Assembly (NCBI GenBank): GCA_035532215.1
Contig: DATKRK010000278.1
Span: forward strand, 5,616-69,615
Direction of reading: 5' to 3'
DNA length: 64,000 nucleotides
Source: JAICIG01 sp035532215
Lineage (GTDB): Bacteria > Planctomycetota > Planctomycetia > Pirellulales > JAICIG01
Shown: positions 53,662 to 62,619 of the stretch, one piece after another
How positions within the stretch are numbered: position 1 is the first letter of the stretch
Layout of the letters: each line of letters starts with the position of its first letter
Translations under genes and position numbers: made by a program
Notes under the pieces: generated by a model
Databases searched by the model: none
What the model was told of the DNA's origin: nothing
Seen by the model: the letters and a program-made list of their open reading frames with translations, nothing else

Positions 53662-54078
53662 CTACCATTCAACCAGCACGAGGCGCTCGCCTCCTCCCCG
53701 TTCGCACATCCATAACGAAGGATTGGAGTGCTCGCCGATCTGGTTCACAGGGTCGTCAAAGAGGCTCGTTAGGTGCTCGTCGTCGCACCAAGGACAAGTC
53801 CAAAGAATTTTTACAGCGGCGTAAGGAACGGCTGGCGATTCATGCAGCTCGCCATTCACTTCTTCGAAAGACACCATCTTCCCCGAGCATTCGACTCTTC
53901 GCCCACAAGCGATGGCAACCAGTTCTTTATGCCTTTCGACCGTCCAAGCACCTGGGTCTTCCTCGTACTCGTCGTCGTGCTTGATTTCGCGCCATGCATC
54001 TGCCTCGGACAACGTCACGTAATAGAGACGCCCGTGGCGGAGTGCTCGAAAGTATTCAACCTCGCGATTTTCCGACAT
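53662..54078 (-). CDS. Small protein with CxxC motif, function unknown
   Basis: 138 residues from ATG 54078 (longer frames upstream overlap the NHL gene and are unlikely). It is acidic in the first half (IKHDDEYEEDPGAWTVERHK) and carries C-P-W-C-D-D (KILWTCPWCDDEHL) and a further Cys near the end (LWMCERGGGERLVL), which may bind zinc as a ribbon. It converges with the 52723 gene and lies 12 bases after the NHL gene on the same strand, so it may be co-transcribed with it. Confidence 0.6.
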   Translation of the reverse strand: MSENREVEYFRALRHGRLYYVTLSEADAWREIKHDDEYEEDPGAWTVERHKELVAIACGRRVECSGKMVSFEEVNGELHESPAVPYAAVKILWTCPWCDDEHLTSLFDDPVNQIGEHSNPSLWMCERGGGERLVLVEW

Positions 54079-54089
54079 GGCAGTGCGCC

Positions 54090-55226
54090 TCATTTCGCGC
54101 GACTGCTGATCCGCCGCACGCGATGGTTGAGCGTATCGCCGATGTAGACGGCGCCGTCCGGCCCGACGCAAATGCCGTGCGGCCGATCGAAGCGGGCATG
54201 GGCGGCCGGCCCGCCGTCGCCCGAGTAGCCGGCCGCTTTCGGGCCCAACCCGGCCAGCGTAAGCACTTCGCCGGTGCGAGGGTCGAAAGTGCGGATGGCG
54301 TTGTTCTCGGTGTCGACCACGTAGACGACGCCCGCGGAATCCAGCGAGATGCCTTTGGGGCCGTCGAACGTCGCCTCGGCGGCGGGAGCGTCATGGTAGC
54401 CTTTGCGCCCCGTGCCGGCGGCGCGACGCCAAACGCCCTCGCCGGACTTGCCGCCCGGTTCGAGCCGCCAGACGCTATTGCCCTCGCGCAAGGCTACCCA
54501 GACGACGCCGTTTCGAACGGCCAGCGCTCGCGGGCCAAGAATTGGCCGCCCGCGGGCCGGCTCGCCCTCCTGCGGCAGCTTCTTTTCGCCGTTGCCGGCG
54601 ATCGATTCGATCCGCCCGGTCTTCAGGTCGACGCGGCGAATGCGATGGTTGCCGATATCGGCGATCAGCAGCCGCCCCTGGGCGTCGAAAGCGATGCTGT
54701 GCGGCGTGCGCAGTGCGGCCTTGGTCGCCGGCCCGCCGTCGCCCGAATAGCCCGGCTGGCCCGTGCCCGCGACGGTCGAAATCACTTGGGTCTTGGCGTC
54801 GACGCGGCGGACGAGATGATTCTGCATCTCGACGAAAAACATATTACCCTCGGCGTCGAAGCGCACCTCGTAAGGCTCGTTGAGCAAGGCGTCTTTCGCC
54901 GCTTGGCCGTCGCCAGCGTATCCCTTGCGTCCGGCGCCGGCGACCATCGTCAATCGGCCAGTCGCCAGATCCAAGCGGCGCACGCGATGCAGCCCGACTT
55001 CGCAGATATACAGCGCGCCGTCGGGTCCGAACTCGACGCCGAACGGCTGATCGATGTTCGTTTCCAGAGCCTTTCCCTCGCGGCCGTTGTCGCCCCGCTT
55101 TCCCGTGCCGGCCACCGTTTCGATTTCTTGAGCCGAAACGTCTCGAGCTGCCGCCGAGGCGCCGACGGCGAACAAAGCGGCCAGCACAGTGGGGAGAAAT
55201 CGTTTGATCTTGTTAGGTAGCGTCAT
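54090..55226 (-). CDS. Secreted NHL-repeat beta-propeller protein
   Basis: 378 residues with a signal peptide (LPTVLAALFAVGASAAARDV). Repeating NHL units are clear: ALYICEVGLHRVRRLD, MFFVEMQNHLVRRVD, LLIADIGNHRIRRVD, VVYVVDTENNAIRTFD and AVYIGDTLNHRVRRIS, interspersed with AGTGQPGYSGDGGPA-type turns, so a six-bladed propeller is expected. No active-site residues are visible. Its function is unknown; many planctomycete relatives are secreted. Probably leads a two-gene unit with the 53662-54078 gene. Confidence 0.87.
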   Translation of the reverse strand: MTLPNKIKRFLPTVLAALFAVGASAAARDVSAQEIETVAGTGKRGDNGREGKALETNIDQPFGVEFGPDGALYICEVGLHRVRRLDLATGRLTMVAGAGRKGYAGDGQAAKDALLNEPYEVRFDAEGNMFFVEMQNHLVRRVDAKTQVISTVAGTGQPGYSGDGGPATKAALRTPHSIAFDAQGRLLIADIGNHRIRRVDLKTGRIESIAGNGEKKLPQEGEPARGRPILGPRALAVRNGVVWVALREGNSVWRLEPGGKSGEGVWRRAAGTGRKGYHDAPAAEATFDGPKGISLDSAGVVYVVDTENNAIRTFDPRTGEVLTLAGLGPKAAGYSGDGGPAAHARFDRPHGICVGPDGAVYIGDTLNHRVRRISSRAK

Positions 55227-55287
55227 GGACGGCTCTCAACCTGCTCTGAAATTGGGTTTCCCATATCCCCTTTAAAAAACGTTTCCA

Positions 55288-55704
55288 TCACCCGGCGCCC
55301 GACTCCCCGCGGATCGGCGTCGGCGTGCGCTGGCCGTCGATAGCATTCACGGCGACGTAGGTCACCTCGGCTTCGGTCAGGCTGACGACCTGGCCGTCGC
55401 GGTCGGCCTCGACGGCCACGTGCATCGTGATCGACGTGCGGCCGACGCGGATTAGTTCGGTCCAGAAGCTCACCACGTCGCCCACGAACACCGGCTGGTG
55501 AAACTCGACCCGGTTCATGGCCACGGTGACCATCAGTTGCTCGGGCCAGCCGGCGCGGCGGATTTCGTGCACGGCGCCGATCACCCCCGCCTGATCGATA
55601 TAGCTCAACAGCACGCCGCCGAAGATCGTGCCGTGCGGGTTGGTGTCGCGCGGCATCATCACGACTTTCGTAGCCAGATAGCGTTCAGTCGGCTCATCGG
55701 GCAT
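55288..55704 (-). CDS. Acyl-CoA thioesterase, hotdog fold (YciA-type)
   Basis: 138 residues from ATG 55704; a TTG four codons upstream is less likely. Features of the YciA/acyl-CoA hydrolase group are [19 protein letters not shown], with the conserved GG and the catalytic Asp in the helix, and [18 protein letters not shown]. It should hydrolyse acyl-CoA thioesters in the cytoplasm; chain preference is unknown. It stands alone, with 61 bases to the NHL gene. Confidence 0.9.
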   Translation of the reverse strand: MPDEPTERYLATKVVMMPRDTNPHGTIFGGVLLSYIDQAGVIGAVHEIRRAGWPEQLMVTVAMNRVEFHQPVFVGDVVSFWTELIRVGRTSITMHVAVEADRDGQVVSLTEAEVTYVAVNAIDGQRTPTPIRGESGAG

Positions 55705-56125
55705 GACTTGGTCCAAGCGAGGCAGCTAGCGGCGGTTTTTCCAGGCCATCGGCTGACAGGTCGCCCGGCATCTTCGCCTTTTTCCCGCCCGGCAGCAAGC
55801 AGGAGGGAGGTCCGGGCGCCCCCGCCCGAGTCATGGAGGAACGGGCGCCCTCGCCCGTTGAGACGAGCCGATTGCGACGGAATTCAGCCACGGATGAAAC
55901 ACAGATCGAACACGGATAAGAAATCGAGAACCGTGCATCTGAACTCCACTTTCTTCCGACACTCAAGGCGGGCGAGGGCGCCCGGCCCGCCGTACTTGTG
56001 CCGGGCGAGGGCGCCCGGCCCTCCCTATTGACCAAGCCAAGCCGCTGGCGACGGCGACGCCGAGCAAATACAATAGGCCGCGTAACCAGCCCGCCTAACT
56101 TCACCGCGTACCAGGAGAAACTCCG
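55705..56125. other. Intergenic region with GGGCGAGGGCGCCCG repeats
   Basis: It is made largely of repeat sequence: CGGGCGAGGGCGCCCGGCCC-type units near 55842-55857 (reverse), 55968-55988 and 56000-56024, plus CACGGAT-type phrases near 55890-55915. No gene is seen. A promoter for the DUF1080 gene is expected near 56050-56100 but not identified. Confidence 0.6.
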
Positions 56126-56803
56126 ATGAAACTCGCCGTCCGAAATTCCCAACGTTGGCTGGCCGCGCTGGCCTTGGCGTTCGCTTCGCTGTCCGCGGCC
56201 CGTGCGGCCGACGACGAAGCCGGCTTCACGCCGCTGTTCGACGGCAAGACGTTGGGCGGTTGGCAGATCGTCCGCAAGCACGGCGAGGGCTACGTGGTCA
56301 AGGACGGCGTGCTGGTCTGCCCGGCCGACGGCGGCGGCAATCTGTTCACGAACAAGGAGTACAGCAATTTCGTCTTGCGGTTCGAGTACAAGCTGGCGCC
56401 CGGCGGCAACAACGGCGTCGGTCTGCGGGCGCCGTTAGAGGGCGACGCGGCCTTTGTCGGCATGGAGTCGCAAATTCTCGACGACGACGCCCCGCAATAC
56501 GCCAAGCTGGAACCGGGCCAGTATCACGGCTCGATCTACAAGGTGCTGCCGGCGAAACGCGGCGCCCCGAAGAAGGCCGGCCAGTGGAACAAGGAAGAGA
56601 TCGTTTGCGACGGCCGGCACATCAAGGTCACGGTCAACGGCATGGTCACGGTCGACGGCAACTTGGACGACGTGAAGGACGAAAAGACGCTCAAGGAACA
56701 TCCCGGCATCCAACGCACCACCGGCCACGTCGGCTTTTTGGGCCACGGCGCCCATGTCGAATTCCGCAACATCCGCATCAAGACGCTGCCGGATAATAAA
56801 TAG
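56126..56803 (+). CDS. DUF1080 (3-keto-disaccharide hydrolase-like) secreted protein
   Basis: 225 residues. Signal peptide (RWLAALALAFASLSAARA) precedes the DUF1080 lectin-like beta-sandwich: GFTPLFDGKTLGGWQIV, FTNKEYSNFVLRFEYKLA, PGGNNGVGLRAP, ESQILDDDAP, GSIYKVLPAKRGAPKKA and HVGFLGHGAHVEFRNIRIK. The family is very abundant in planctomycetes, and some members cleave 3-keto sugars. Position near a Gfo/Idh/MocA enzyme and a sugar isomerase fits a role in sugar oxidation pathways. Confidence 0.93.
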   Translation: MKLAVRNSQRWLAALALAFASLSAARAADDEAGFTPLFDGKTLGGWQIVRKHGEGYVVKDGVLVCPADGGGNLFTNKEYSNFVLRFEYKLAPGGNNGVGLRAPLEGDAAFVGMESQILDDDAPQYAKLEPGQYHGSIYKVLPAKRGAPKKAGQWNKEEIVCDGRHIKVTVNGMVTVDGNLDDVKDEKTLKEHPGIQRTTGHVGFLGHGAHVEFRNIRIKTLPDNK

Positions 56804-56843
56804 CGAGATTTGATCGCCGCCCTTCGCCGCGGTGCAAGTGAAG

Positions 56844-56950
56844 TGGAGGGCCGGGCGCCCTCGCCCGGCACTAACTAATCACGTTCACCGGGCGAAGGCG
56901 TCCGGTCCTCCAGGAAATGTTCACCGGGCGAGGGCGCCCGGTCCTCCAGG
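56844..56950. repeat. GGGCGAGGGCGCCCGG repeats, several units
   Basis: Three units stand in tandem: GGAGGGCCGGGCGCCCTCGC (56844, reverse orientation), CACCGGGCGAAGGCGTCCGG (56886) and CACCGGGCGAGGGCGCCCGG (56922), the last two with TCCTCCAGG after each. The palindromic core GGGCGCCC occurs in two. They end a few bases before the CPBP gene. Confidence 0.75.
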
Positions 56951-56976
56951 GAATGGCCCTCCAGGGAATGCCAGGC

Positions 56977-57717
56977 ATGGCCGACGCAGCCGAGCCGCCG
57001 TTGACGCGAGCCGATTGGCTGGCCATCGCGGCGGCGCTGGCGTTTCCGACGCTGGCGACGTGGGCCTACTTCATCGCGCTGGCCGGGTCGCCCGCGATGA
57101 ACGCGGCGTATGCGTTGACGAAGCTGCTTCAGTTTTCCTTCCCGCTCGTCTGGGTTGTGCTCTGGCAACGCCGCCGCGTGCGGTTGACCGCGCCGGCGCC
57201 GGCGGGCGTCGGCATCGGGCTGGCCTTGGGGCTGGCCGTGCTGGCGGGCATGTTGGGCTTGTACTACGGCTTTTTGAAGGCCAGCCCCGCAATGGCCCGC
57301 ACTCCCGCCCAGGCCGCGGAGAAGCTGACCGAGTTCGGCATCGACGCGCCGCTGAAGTTTTTCGCCTTCGCGGCGTTTCTGACGGTGCTCCACTCGCTGA
57401 TGGAAGAATACTACTGGCGCTGGTTCGTGTTTGGCCAGTTGAGCCGCGGCGCGTCGTTCGGCTTGGCAGCGACCGTTTCGAGCCTGGGCTTCATGGCGCA
57501 CCACGTGCTCGTGATCGGCGAGTATTTTCCGGCCCGCGGCGTCTACGTCGCGTTTTTCTCGCTCTGCGTGGCGGTCGGCGGCTTCCTCTGGGCCTGGCTC
57601 TATCGCCGCACGGGCTCGCTCTACGGGCCATGGGCCAGCCATCTCGTCGTCGACGCCGGACTGATGTGGCTGGGCTACGATCTTTGGCAAACGGCCGCCC
57701 GATCGGTCGCAAGCTAA
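56977..57717 (+). CDS. CPBP-family intramembrane metalloprotease
   Basis: 246 residues from ATG 56977; the frame upstream is repeat DNA. Six to eight helices hold the CPBP/Rce1-like motifs: EEYYWRWFVFGQL (EExxxR), GFMAHHVLVI (His in the second motif) and ASHLVVDAGLMWLGYD (H-x3-D). Such proteins cleave prenylated or other membrane substrates; in bacteria functions include bacteriocin self-protection and signalling. No partner gene is evident. It converges with the TIM-barrel gene. Confidence 0.88.
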   Translation: MADAAEPPLTRADWLAIAAALAFPTLATWAYFIALAGSPAMNAAYALTKLLQFSFPLVWVVLWQRRRVRLTAPAPAGVGIGLALGLAVLAGMLGLYYGFLKASPAMARTPAQAAEKLTEFGIDAPLKFFAFAAFLTVLHSLMEEYYWRWFVFGQLSRGASFGLAATVSSLGFMAHHVLVIGEYFPARGVYVAFFSLCVAVGGFLWAWLYRRTGSLYGPWASHLVVDAGLMWLGYDLWQTAARSVAS

Positions 57718-57756
57718 CGGCAGTCAGCCGTAAATGGGGCGCCTCTTCGAATTTGC

Positions 57757-57832
57757 CGGGTGGCTGATGGGCAGAGCGAAGCGATACGAGAGCGAACTGG
57801 CGCTTCGCCTAGGCTCAGCCACCAGCCACCCG
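57757..57832. repeat. Inverted repeat between convergent genes
   Basis: CGGGTGGCTGATGGGCAGAG at 57757 pairs with CAGCCACCAGCCACCCG at 57816-57832; the inner arms GAGCGAAGCG and CGCTTCGCC pair as well. It lies between the CPBP gene and the convergent isomerase gene and may terminate both. Confidence 0.65.
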
Positions 57833-57871
57833 ATTTTCAATTCGGACCTGAAGAGACGCAAGGCGCGCGCC

Positions 57872-58801
57872 CTACGAAGCCTGCGTAAGTAACCCGTTCA
57901 GATTGCGATAGGCCTCGATCACGGCCGTTTCGCCGGGGCCGCCGCGCTGCGAATTGCCGTGCTCCATGCCGACGGCGCCGCGGTAGCCTTTGGCCAACAG
58001 GTGTGCGAACACCCGGGCGTAGTTGATCTCGCCGGTTCCCGGTTCGTTCCGGCCCGGATTGTCGGCGCATTGGAAATAGCCGATTTCGTTCCAGCAATGG
58101 TCGATGTTCGGAATCAGGTTTCCTTCGGTGACTTGCTGGTGGTAGATGTCGAACAGAATCTTGCACGACGGCCGATCGACGGCCCGGCAGAGCAGGTAGG
58201 CCTGCGGCGATTCGTACAGAAACACGCCGGGATGGTTCGTCCGCCGGTTGAGCGGTTCGAGCACCATCACCAGCCCGTGCGGCTCGACGATGTCGCACGA
58301 GCGCCGCAGCAGTTCGATGCAGTTGGCCGTTTGGTACCCGGCCGGCAGCTTCGGGTCTTCGAGCCCCGGCACGACGGTCATCCGCGTCGCCCGCACGCGG
58401 CGAGCGACCTCGACGGACTTGCCGAGCGCTTTCAGGATTGCATCCCGCGCTTGCTGATCGGCGCCGGCGAAATTCACGCCGTTCCATACGCCGCGCAGCG
58501 CCGAGATCACGCTCAGTTCCATGCCGAGCCGCTCCATCGCTTCGGCGATCTTCTGTTGCATCTCGACCGGGCGGCTGATCATGCCGTTGTCTTCCCAGGC
58601 GGTGAAGCCCTGATCGGCGGCGAACTTAAGCTGGTCGATCAGGTCTTTGCCGGCCAGATGCCGGAACATGCCGAAGTGCGGGGCGAACTTGAGCGCGAAG
58701 GGCTCGGCCTTCGAGCCCGATTCGCCCGCCCGCGACGCAGCGGCGGAAACTCCGCACGCCGCCGCGGCGCTCGCCGCGGCGAGAAATTGACGACGTTGCA
58801 T
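57872..58801 (-). CDS. Exported TIM-barrel sugar isomerase (hydroxypyruvate isomerase-like)
   Basis: 309 residues. The start at 58801 has AAGGAG nine bases upstream; an ATG 18 bases earlier overlaps the preceding stop (ATGA) and is possible. The Tat-like signal (RRQFLAAASAAAACG) precedes an AP-endonuclease-2/xylose-isomerase-type barrel with metal ligands in MVLEPLNRRTNH, CKILFDIYHQQV and GAVGMEHG. Hydroxypyruvate isomerase and related sugar isomerases share these. It forms a pair with the Gfo/Idh/MocA gene, 14 bases upstream. Confidence 0.88.
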   Translation of the reverse strand: MQRRQFLAAASAAAACGVSAAASRAGESGSKAEPFALKFAPHFGMFRHLAGKDLIDQLKFAADQGFTAWEDNGMISRPVEMQQKIAEAMERLGMELSVISALRGVWNGVNFAGADQQARDAILKALGKSVEVARRVRATRMTVVPGLEDPKLPAGYQTANCIELLRRSCDIVEPHGLVMVLEPLNRRTNHPGVFLYESPQAYLLCRAVDRPSCKILFDIYHQQVTEGNLIPNIDHCWNEIGYFQCADNPGRNEPGTGEINYARVFAHLLAKGYRGAVGMEHGNSQRGGPGETAVIEAYRNLNGLLTQAS

Positions 58802-58815
58802 GGCAAGTTGCTCCT

Positions 58816-60186
58816 TCATACGACGCGGGCGACGCCCGGAACCGCGACCGGATAAAATCCTCGTTCGTCGGCCAGTGTCGGCGCCGCGGCGTCCCACCGT
58901 TCGGCGTCGGTGGTCAGCTTGATCTCGGATTCGAACGCGTCGTCCCACGTGATCCGCTTGCCGGAATAGGTCGCAAGCCGGCCGAGGATGGCGGTCATCG
59001 TGCTTATCGCGCCCGACTCGGCCTCGTTGTGCGGCTTGTCGTTGCGGATGGCGTCGAACAGCACGTCGTGTTCGACCTGGTATGGATTCGGGCCCTTGCC
59101 GCCGCGGGCCCGCTGCGATTTCCAGATCGTCTCGCCGCCGCGAACGATCGAGCACGTTCCGCCGCCCAAGTCGGCCCGGGCCGACGTGCCGCGGGCGTGT
59201 TCGGTCACCCGGTTCGAGCAGCCGGGCGTCTGCCGGCACTGGCTGAACATCTTGACGTCGTCGGCGTAGGTGAACTCGACCGCATGGTGGTCGAAAATAT
59301 CGCCGTACTCCTTGCCGGTGCGAACCTGCCGCCCGCCCATGCCCTCGGCTTCGAGCGGATGGGCCTGCACGATCCAGTTGCAGACGTCCAAGTTGTGAAT
59401 GTGCTGCTCGCAAATATGGTCGCCGCTGAGCCAGGAAAAGAAGTACCAGTTGCGCACCTGGTACTCCAGCTCGCTCAGGTCCTGCCGCGCGAAAGGCGTC
59501 TTGGCCGGCGGGCCGCTATTCCAATAGCAACGCAACGAGAGGATCTCGCCCAACTCGCCGTCGTGGATGCGGCGAATGGCCTCTTGGTAACTGGCCTGGT
59601 GATGTCGTTGCAAACCGACGCCGACCTTCAGGTTCTTACGCTTGGCTTCCTCGGCGGCCGCCAGCACGCGCCGCACGCCGATCGCGTCGGTGGCCAGCGG
59701 CTTTTCCATGAACACGTGCTTGCCGGCGGCCACGGCATATTCGAAGTGCTGCGGCCGGAAGCCGGGCGGCCCGGCGATCACGACCACGTCGACGCCGCTG
59801 TCGATCGCCTTGCGGTAAGCGTCGAGGCCGACGAACTGCCGCTCCTTCGGCACGTCGATCCGCTGGCCCAGCCCGTTGCTGGCATCGCGGTCGTAGCGGG
59901 CGTTCAAGCCCTTTTCCAATCCCTCGAGGCTCGTATGCAGCCGATCATCGAAGGCATCGGCCATGGCCCACAGCTTCACCGGCCCCTCGGTGCTCAGGGC
60001 CTGCATCGCGGCGCCGGCGCCGCGGCCCCCGCAACCGATCAGCGCCACCTTCAACGTATGATCTTCGCCCGCATGCACGCGATTGGCCAGCGACGCCGCC
60101 AACGCCGCGCCCGCCAAGGCCGACGAACCGGTCTTCAAGAATTCTCGACGAGATGCATGCGAACCCCCACGACGCGAACCGGACAT
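58816..60186 (-). CDS. Exported Gfo/Idh/MocA-family oxidoreductase
   Basis: 456 residues. Twin-arginine signal (SRREFLKTGSSALAGAAL), then a Rossmann fold with VALIGCGGRGAGAA, MEKPLATDAIG (the EKP motif with its catalytic Lys) and KVGVGLQRHHQASYQEAI. NAD(P)-dependent enzymes of this family oxidise sugars; exported ones often work with their tightly bound cofactor. With the next gene, which overlaps or abuts it, it suggests a sugar keto-conversion pathway outside the cytoplasm. The substrate is unknown. Confidence 0.92.
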   Translation of the reverse strand: MSGSRRGGSHASRREFLKTGSSALAGAALAASLANRVHAGEDHTLKVALIGCGGRGAGAAMQALSTEGPVKLWAMADAFDDRLHTSLEGLEKGLNARYDRDASNGLGQRIDVPKERQFVGLDAYRKAIDSGVDVVVIAGPPGFRPQHFEYAVAAGKHVFMEKPLATDAIGVRRVLAAAEEAKRKNLKVGVGLQRHHQASYQEAIRRIHDGELGEILSLRCYWNSGPPAKTPFARQDLSELEYQVRNWYFFSWLSGDHICEQHIHNLDVCNWIVQAHPLEAEGMGGRQVRTGKEYGDIFDHHAVEFTYADDVKMFSQCRQTPGCSNRVTEHARGTSARADLGGGTCSIVRGGETIWKSQRARGGKGPNPYQVEHDVLFDAIRNDKPHNEAESGAISTMTAILGRLATYSGKRITWDDAFESEIKLTTDAERWDAAAPTLADERGFYPVAVPGVARVV

Positions 60187-60435
60187 GACCGCCTCCTTCG
60201 AGATCGACTGACAGTGAAATCCGGCGTCATTGTAACTGCGATCGCCGCCGGGTGCGCGGGGGCTGGGACGATTGTTGTAATCGCGACCTGGCCGATCAAT
60301 CTGCGGTCGACCGAGGCAAGCTCGGTCGGGTCGCCCCGTTTCCTGCCTCCGCCGGGACTTCGCCCCGGCTGGAGCACGATTGACCCGCTAGCACGCGTCG
60401 CCTGCTCTCCGTCCTGCCATGCGGGCGTATGGCTG

Positions 60436-62370
60436 CTACGGCGTTTCGCCTGCTTGCCCCCCGCTCGCCGCTTTCGCTTCGCTCGCCGTAATGAACCCGT
60501 CGCCGTCGGCGTCGAGCTGGGCGAATTTTTCACGGCTGCCGGGGAACTCGCGGGCGCTGATCTCGGCGTCGCGGTTGGAGTCCATGAACACGAACCACCT
60601 GGGCCCTTCGACGGCACGGGCTTCGACGGTCGCGGCAGTGTAGGGCCGCGGGGCTTGGCTCATCGTGGCGCCGCGCTCGATCTGCGCCGTCATCCCGCCA
60701 GGGATTTCTTCGAGCGATAACTGCCCGTCGCCATCGGCGTCGAGCACGGAGAGACGCTCGGGCGCCTGCCGCAATTCGCGCGGGCTGAGGCGGCCGTCGA
60801 AATCGGCGTCGAGGCAAGGGAATAGCGTATCCTGGTCGTCGTTGGCCGCGATGCGGATGGCGGTGGCCTGCGGCACGCGGCGGCCGCGGTTGAAAGAGTC
60901 GATCTCCTTGGCGTAGACCATGCCGTCGCCGTTGGCGTCCCATTCGTCGAACATCGCCGCCATGCCGGGCGCTTTCTCTTCGACTTCCTTCTTTTCCAGG
61001 TAGCCGTTCTTGTCGGCGTCGAGCGAGGCCAGTTGCTCTTCGGCCGACGGTCCGCCGCCGCCGCCCGGCATGCGATCGACGAACTCGAACCGCATCCGCA
61101 CGCCCGGCAGATTCAGCAGTACGCCGCCGGGCGAACTGACCGTCACGTCTTCCGTCGCGCCGAGGCTCGGCGCCAGCCGTTCGACCGAAATGCCTGGCGG
61201 CTCATCGCCCGAAGAACCAAAGCGGACGACGAGCGCGACGTGCGGCTCGATTTCGTCCAGCCGTTCGATCTCTTCGCGGTCCAGGCCGCCGTCGCCGTTG
61301 GCGTCCAAGTCGGCGGCCAGCGAGGGCGTGAGCGGAAAACCTTCCTCGGGCAGTTCGCCGTGCCGCAGGTAAAGTTCGGCCAGCGTGAAGATCACGCCGT
61401 CCCAGTCGGCCAACGGCCCCAGCCGCATGGCGGCGGGCGTGTTGCGATAGGCCATGGCGGTCATCATGGCTTGCGAGTCGCCGGCCAGCGTGTCGTCGAG
61501 TTCGGCGAGCGAGACGATCGCGTCGTCGTTCGCATCGCGGAGCCGCAACCGCATTTCGGCCTGGGCCAGTTCGTTCATCGAGAGCATTTCGTCTTCGTCG
61601 ACGTCGAGCAGGCCGCGGATGAGCGAATGCCGGGCGTTGGTTTCGCGGTACCGCGAAGAGCCGTCGATCGAGAATGCCTGTCCGGCGTTCGCCGAGCGCG
61701 AGACGAACCGCCGCACCTCGGCCGCGTCGACCGTGCCGTTCTGGTTCGTGTCATGCGTTTTGATGAACTGCACGCGGTCCATCTGTTCGTTCGAGAGTTG
61801 CAGCCGCCGCCAGAAGACGTGCTTCGGATCGGCGTAGACTTCCGCCCAGGTCGGCCGGCCGTCGTGATTGCGGTCGGCCAGCTCCAGCAGGTCTTCGACC
61901 AGTTCCTCGCGTTGGGCCCGGTACGGCTGCCCGTCGATCGAAAGTTTCAGATCGACCACCAGCGGCCCGGCCGGCGTGAACAGCAACAAGCGTTCGCGGG
62001 CGGCTTCTGGATCTTGAGGGCTTCCATTGGAGTCGGCGGCTGGCTGGTCGTCGGCATTCGCGACGACCGGCTCGGCGGGCATTTTATCGGGCAAAGCGTC
62101 GGCGGGCTTGGGTTGCGTTTGCGGGTTCGCCGGCGTTTCCGCCACAGGCGGTTTGGGCGGCGCCGGCGGCGGATTGCCGCCGCAGCCCGCCGCAAATAGT
62201 AGGGTGGGCATTGCCCACCAAGCGCTTAGTAAGGGCAACACGTTGCAAGAGCAGCGCTCACGGCGGGCGCTGGCCGCCCAACTAAGACATCGTCCTGCGA
62301 TTTTCGCCCCACGGCGCTCGTTTTGATGCGAGAAACCGTCGCCGCGTTCTCGTGGTGCTTGCGGCCGCAT
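60436..62370 (-). CDS. EF-hand repeat lipoprotein-like protein
   Basis: 644 residues if ATG 62370 is used; GTG or TTG codons closer to the signal (LPLLSAWWAMPTLLFAAGC, lipobox FAAGC) are alternatives, since upstream sequence covers an inverted repeat. A Pro/Ala-rich linker (PPPAPPKPPVAETPANP) follows the Cys. About eleven EF-hand loops are spread through the protein: DRNHDGRPTWAE, DTNQNGTVDAAE, DVDEDEMLSMNE, DANDDAIVSLAE, DANGDGGLDREE, DADKNGYLEKKE, DANGDGMVYAKE, DADFDGRLSPRE, DADGDGQLSLEE, DSNRDAEISARE and DADGDGFITASE. It is probably a lipid-anchored Ca-binding protein of the envelope. Confidence 0.8.
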   Translation of the reverse strand: MRPQAPRERGDGFSHQNERRGAKIAGRCLSWAASARRERCSCNVLPLLSAWWAMPTLLFAAGCGGNPPPAPPKPPVAETPANPQTQPKPADALPDKMPAEPVVANADDQPAADSNGSPQDPEAARERLLLFTPAGPLVVDLKLSIDGQPYRAQREELVEDLLELADRNHDGRPTWAEVYADPKHVFWRRLQLSNEQMDRVQFIKTHDTNQNGTVDAAEVRRFVSRSANAGQAFSIDGSSRYRETNARHSLIRGLLDVDEDEMLSMNELAQAEMRLRLRDANDDAIVSLAELDDTLAGDSQAMMTAMAYRNTPAAMRLGPLADWDGVIFTLAELYLRHGELPEEGFPLTPSLAADLDANGDGGLDREEIERLDEIEPHVALVVRFGSSGDEPPGISVERLAPSLGATEDVTVSSPGGVLLNLPGVRMRFEFVDRMPGGGGGPSAEEQLASLDADKNGYLEKKEVEEKAPGMAAMFDEWDANGDGMVYAKEIDSFNRGRRVPQATAIRIAANDDQDTLFPCLDADFDGRLSPRELRQAPERLSVLDADGDGQLSLEEIPGGMTAQIERGATMSQAPRPYTAATVEARAVEGPRWFVFMDSNRDAEISAREFPGSREKFAQLDADGDGFITASEAKAASGGQAGETP

Positions 62371-62372
62371 CG

Positions 62373-62509
62373 AATTACGGGTTCCTCTTCTCTGTTCCAA
62401 ATGGTTCTGAGGTTGCGGTCTTCGCTGGCATGCTATCCTTCTCGATGCCGCATTACTTGCCCCTTGCAACGCCTGCCGCAGTCGGAACAGAGAAGAGGAA
62501 TCCGTAATT
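62373..62509. repeat. 26-bp-arm inverted repeat before the EF-hand gene
   Basis: The arms 62373-62398 (AATTACGGGTTCCTCTTCTC...) and 62484-62509 match with one mismatch around an 85-base centre. The size and structure resemble a small MITE. It lies next to the likely start of the EF-hand gene. Confidence 0.75.
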
Positions 62510-62619
62510 GCCCCGGCTTGGCGAATTGCCTCGTCCTCCAGTAAGCAGGACGATCTCCGAAGAAGGCGGGCAGCGCGCGCCATACGAAGTATGCAAATAC
62601 CGAGTCCCATGGCGCGCCT

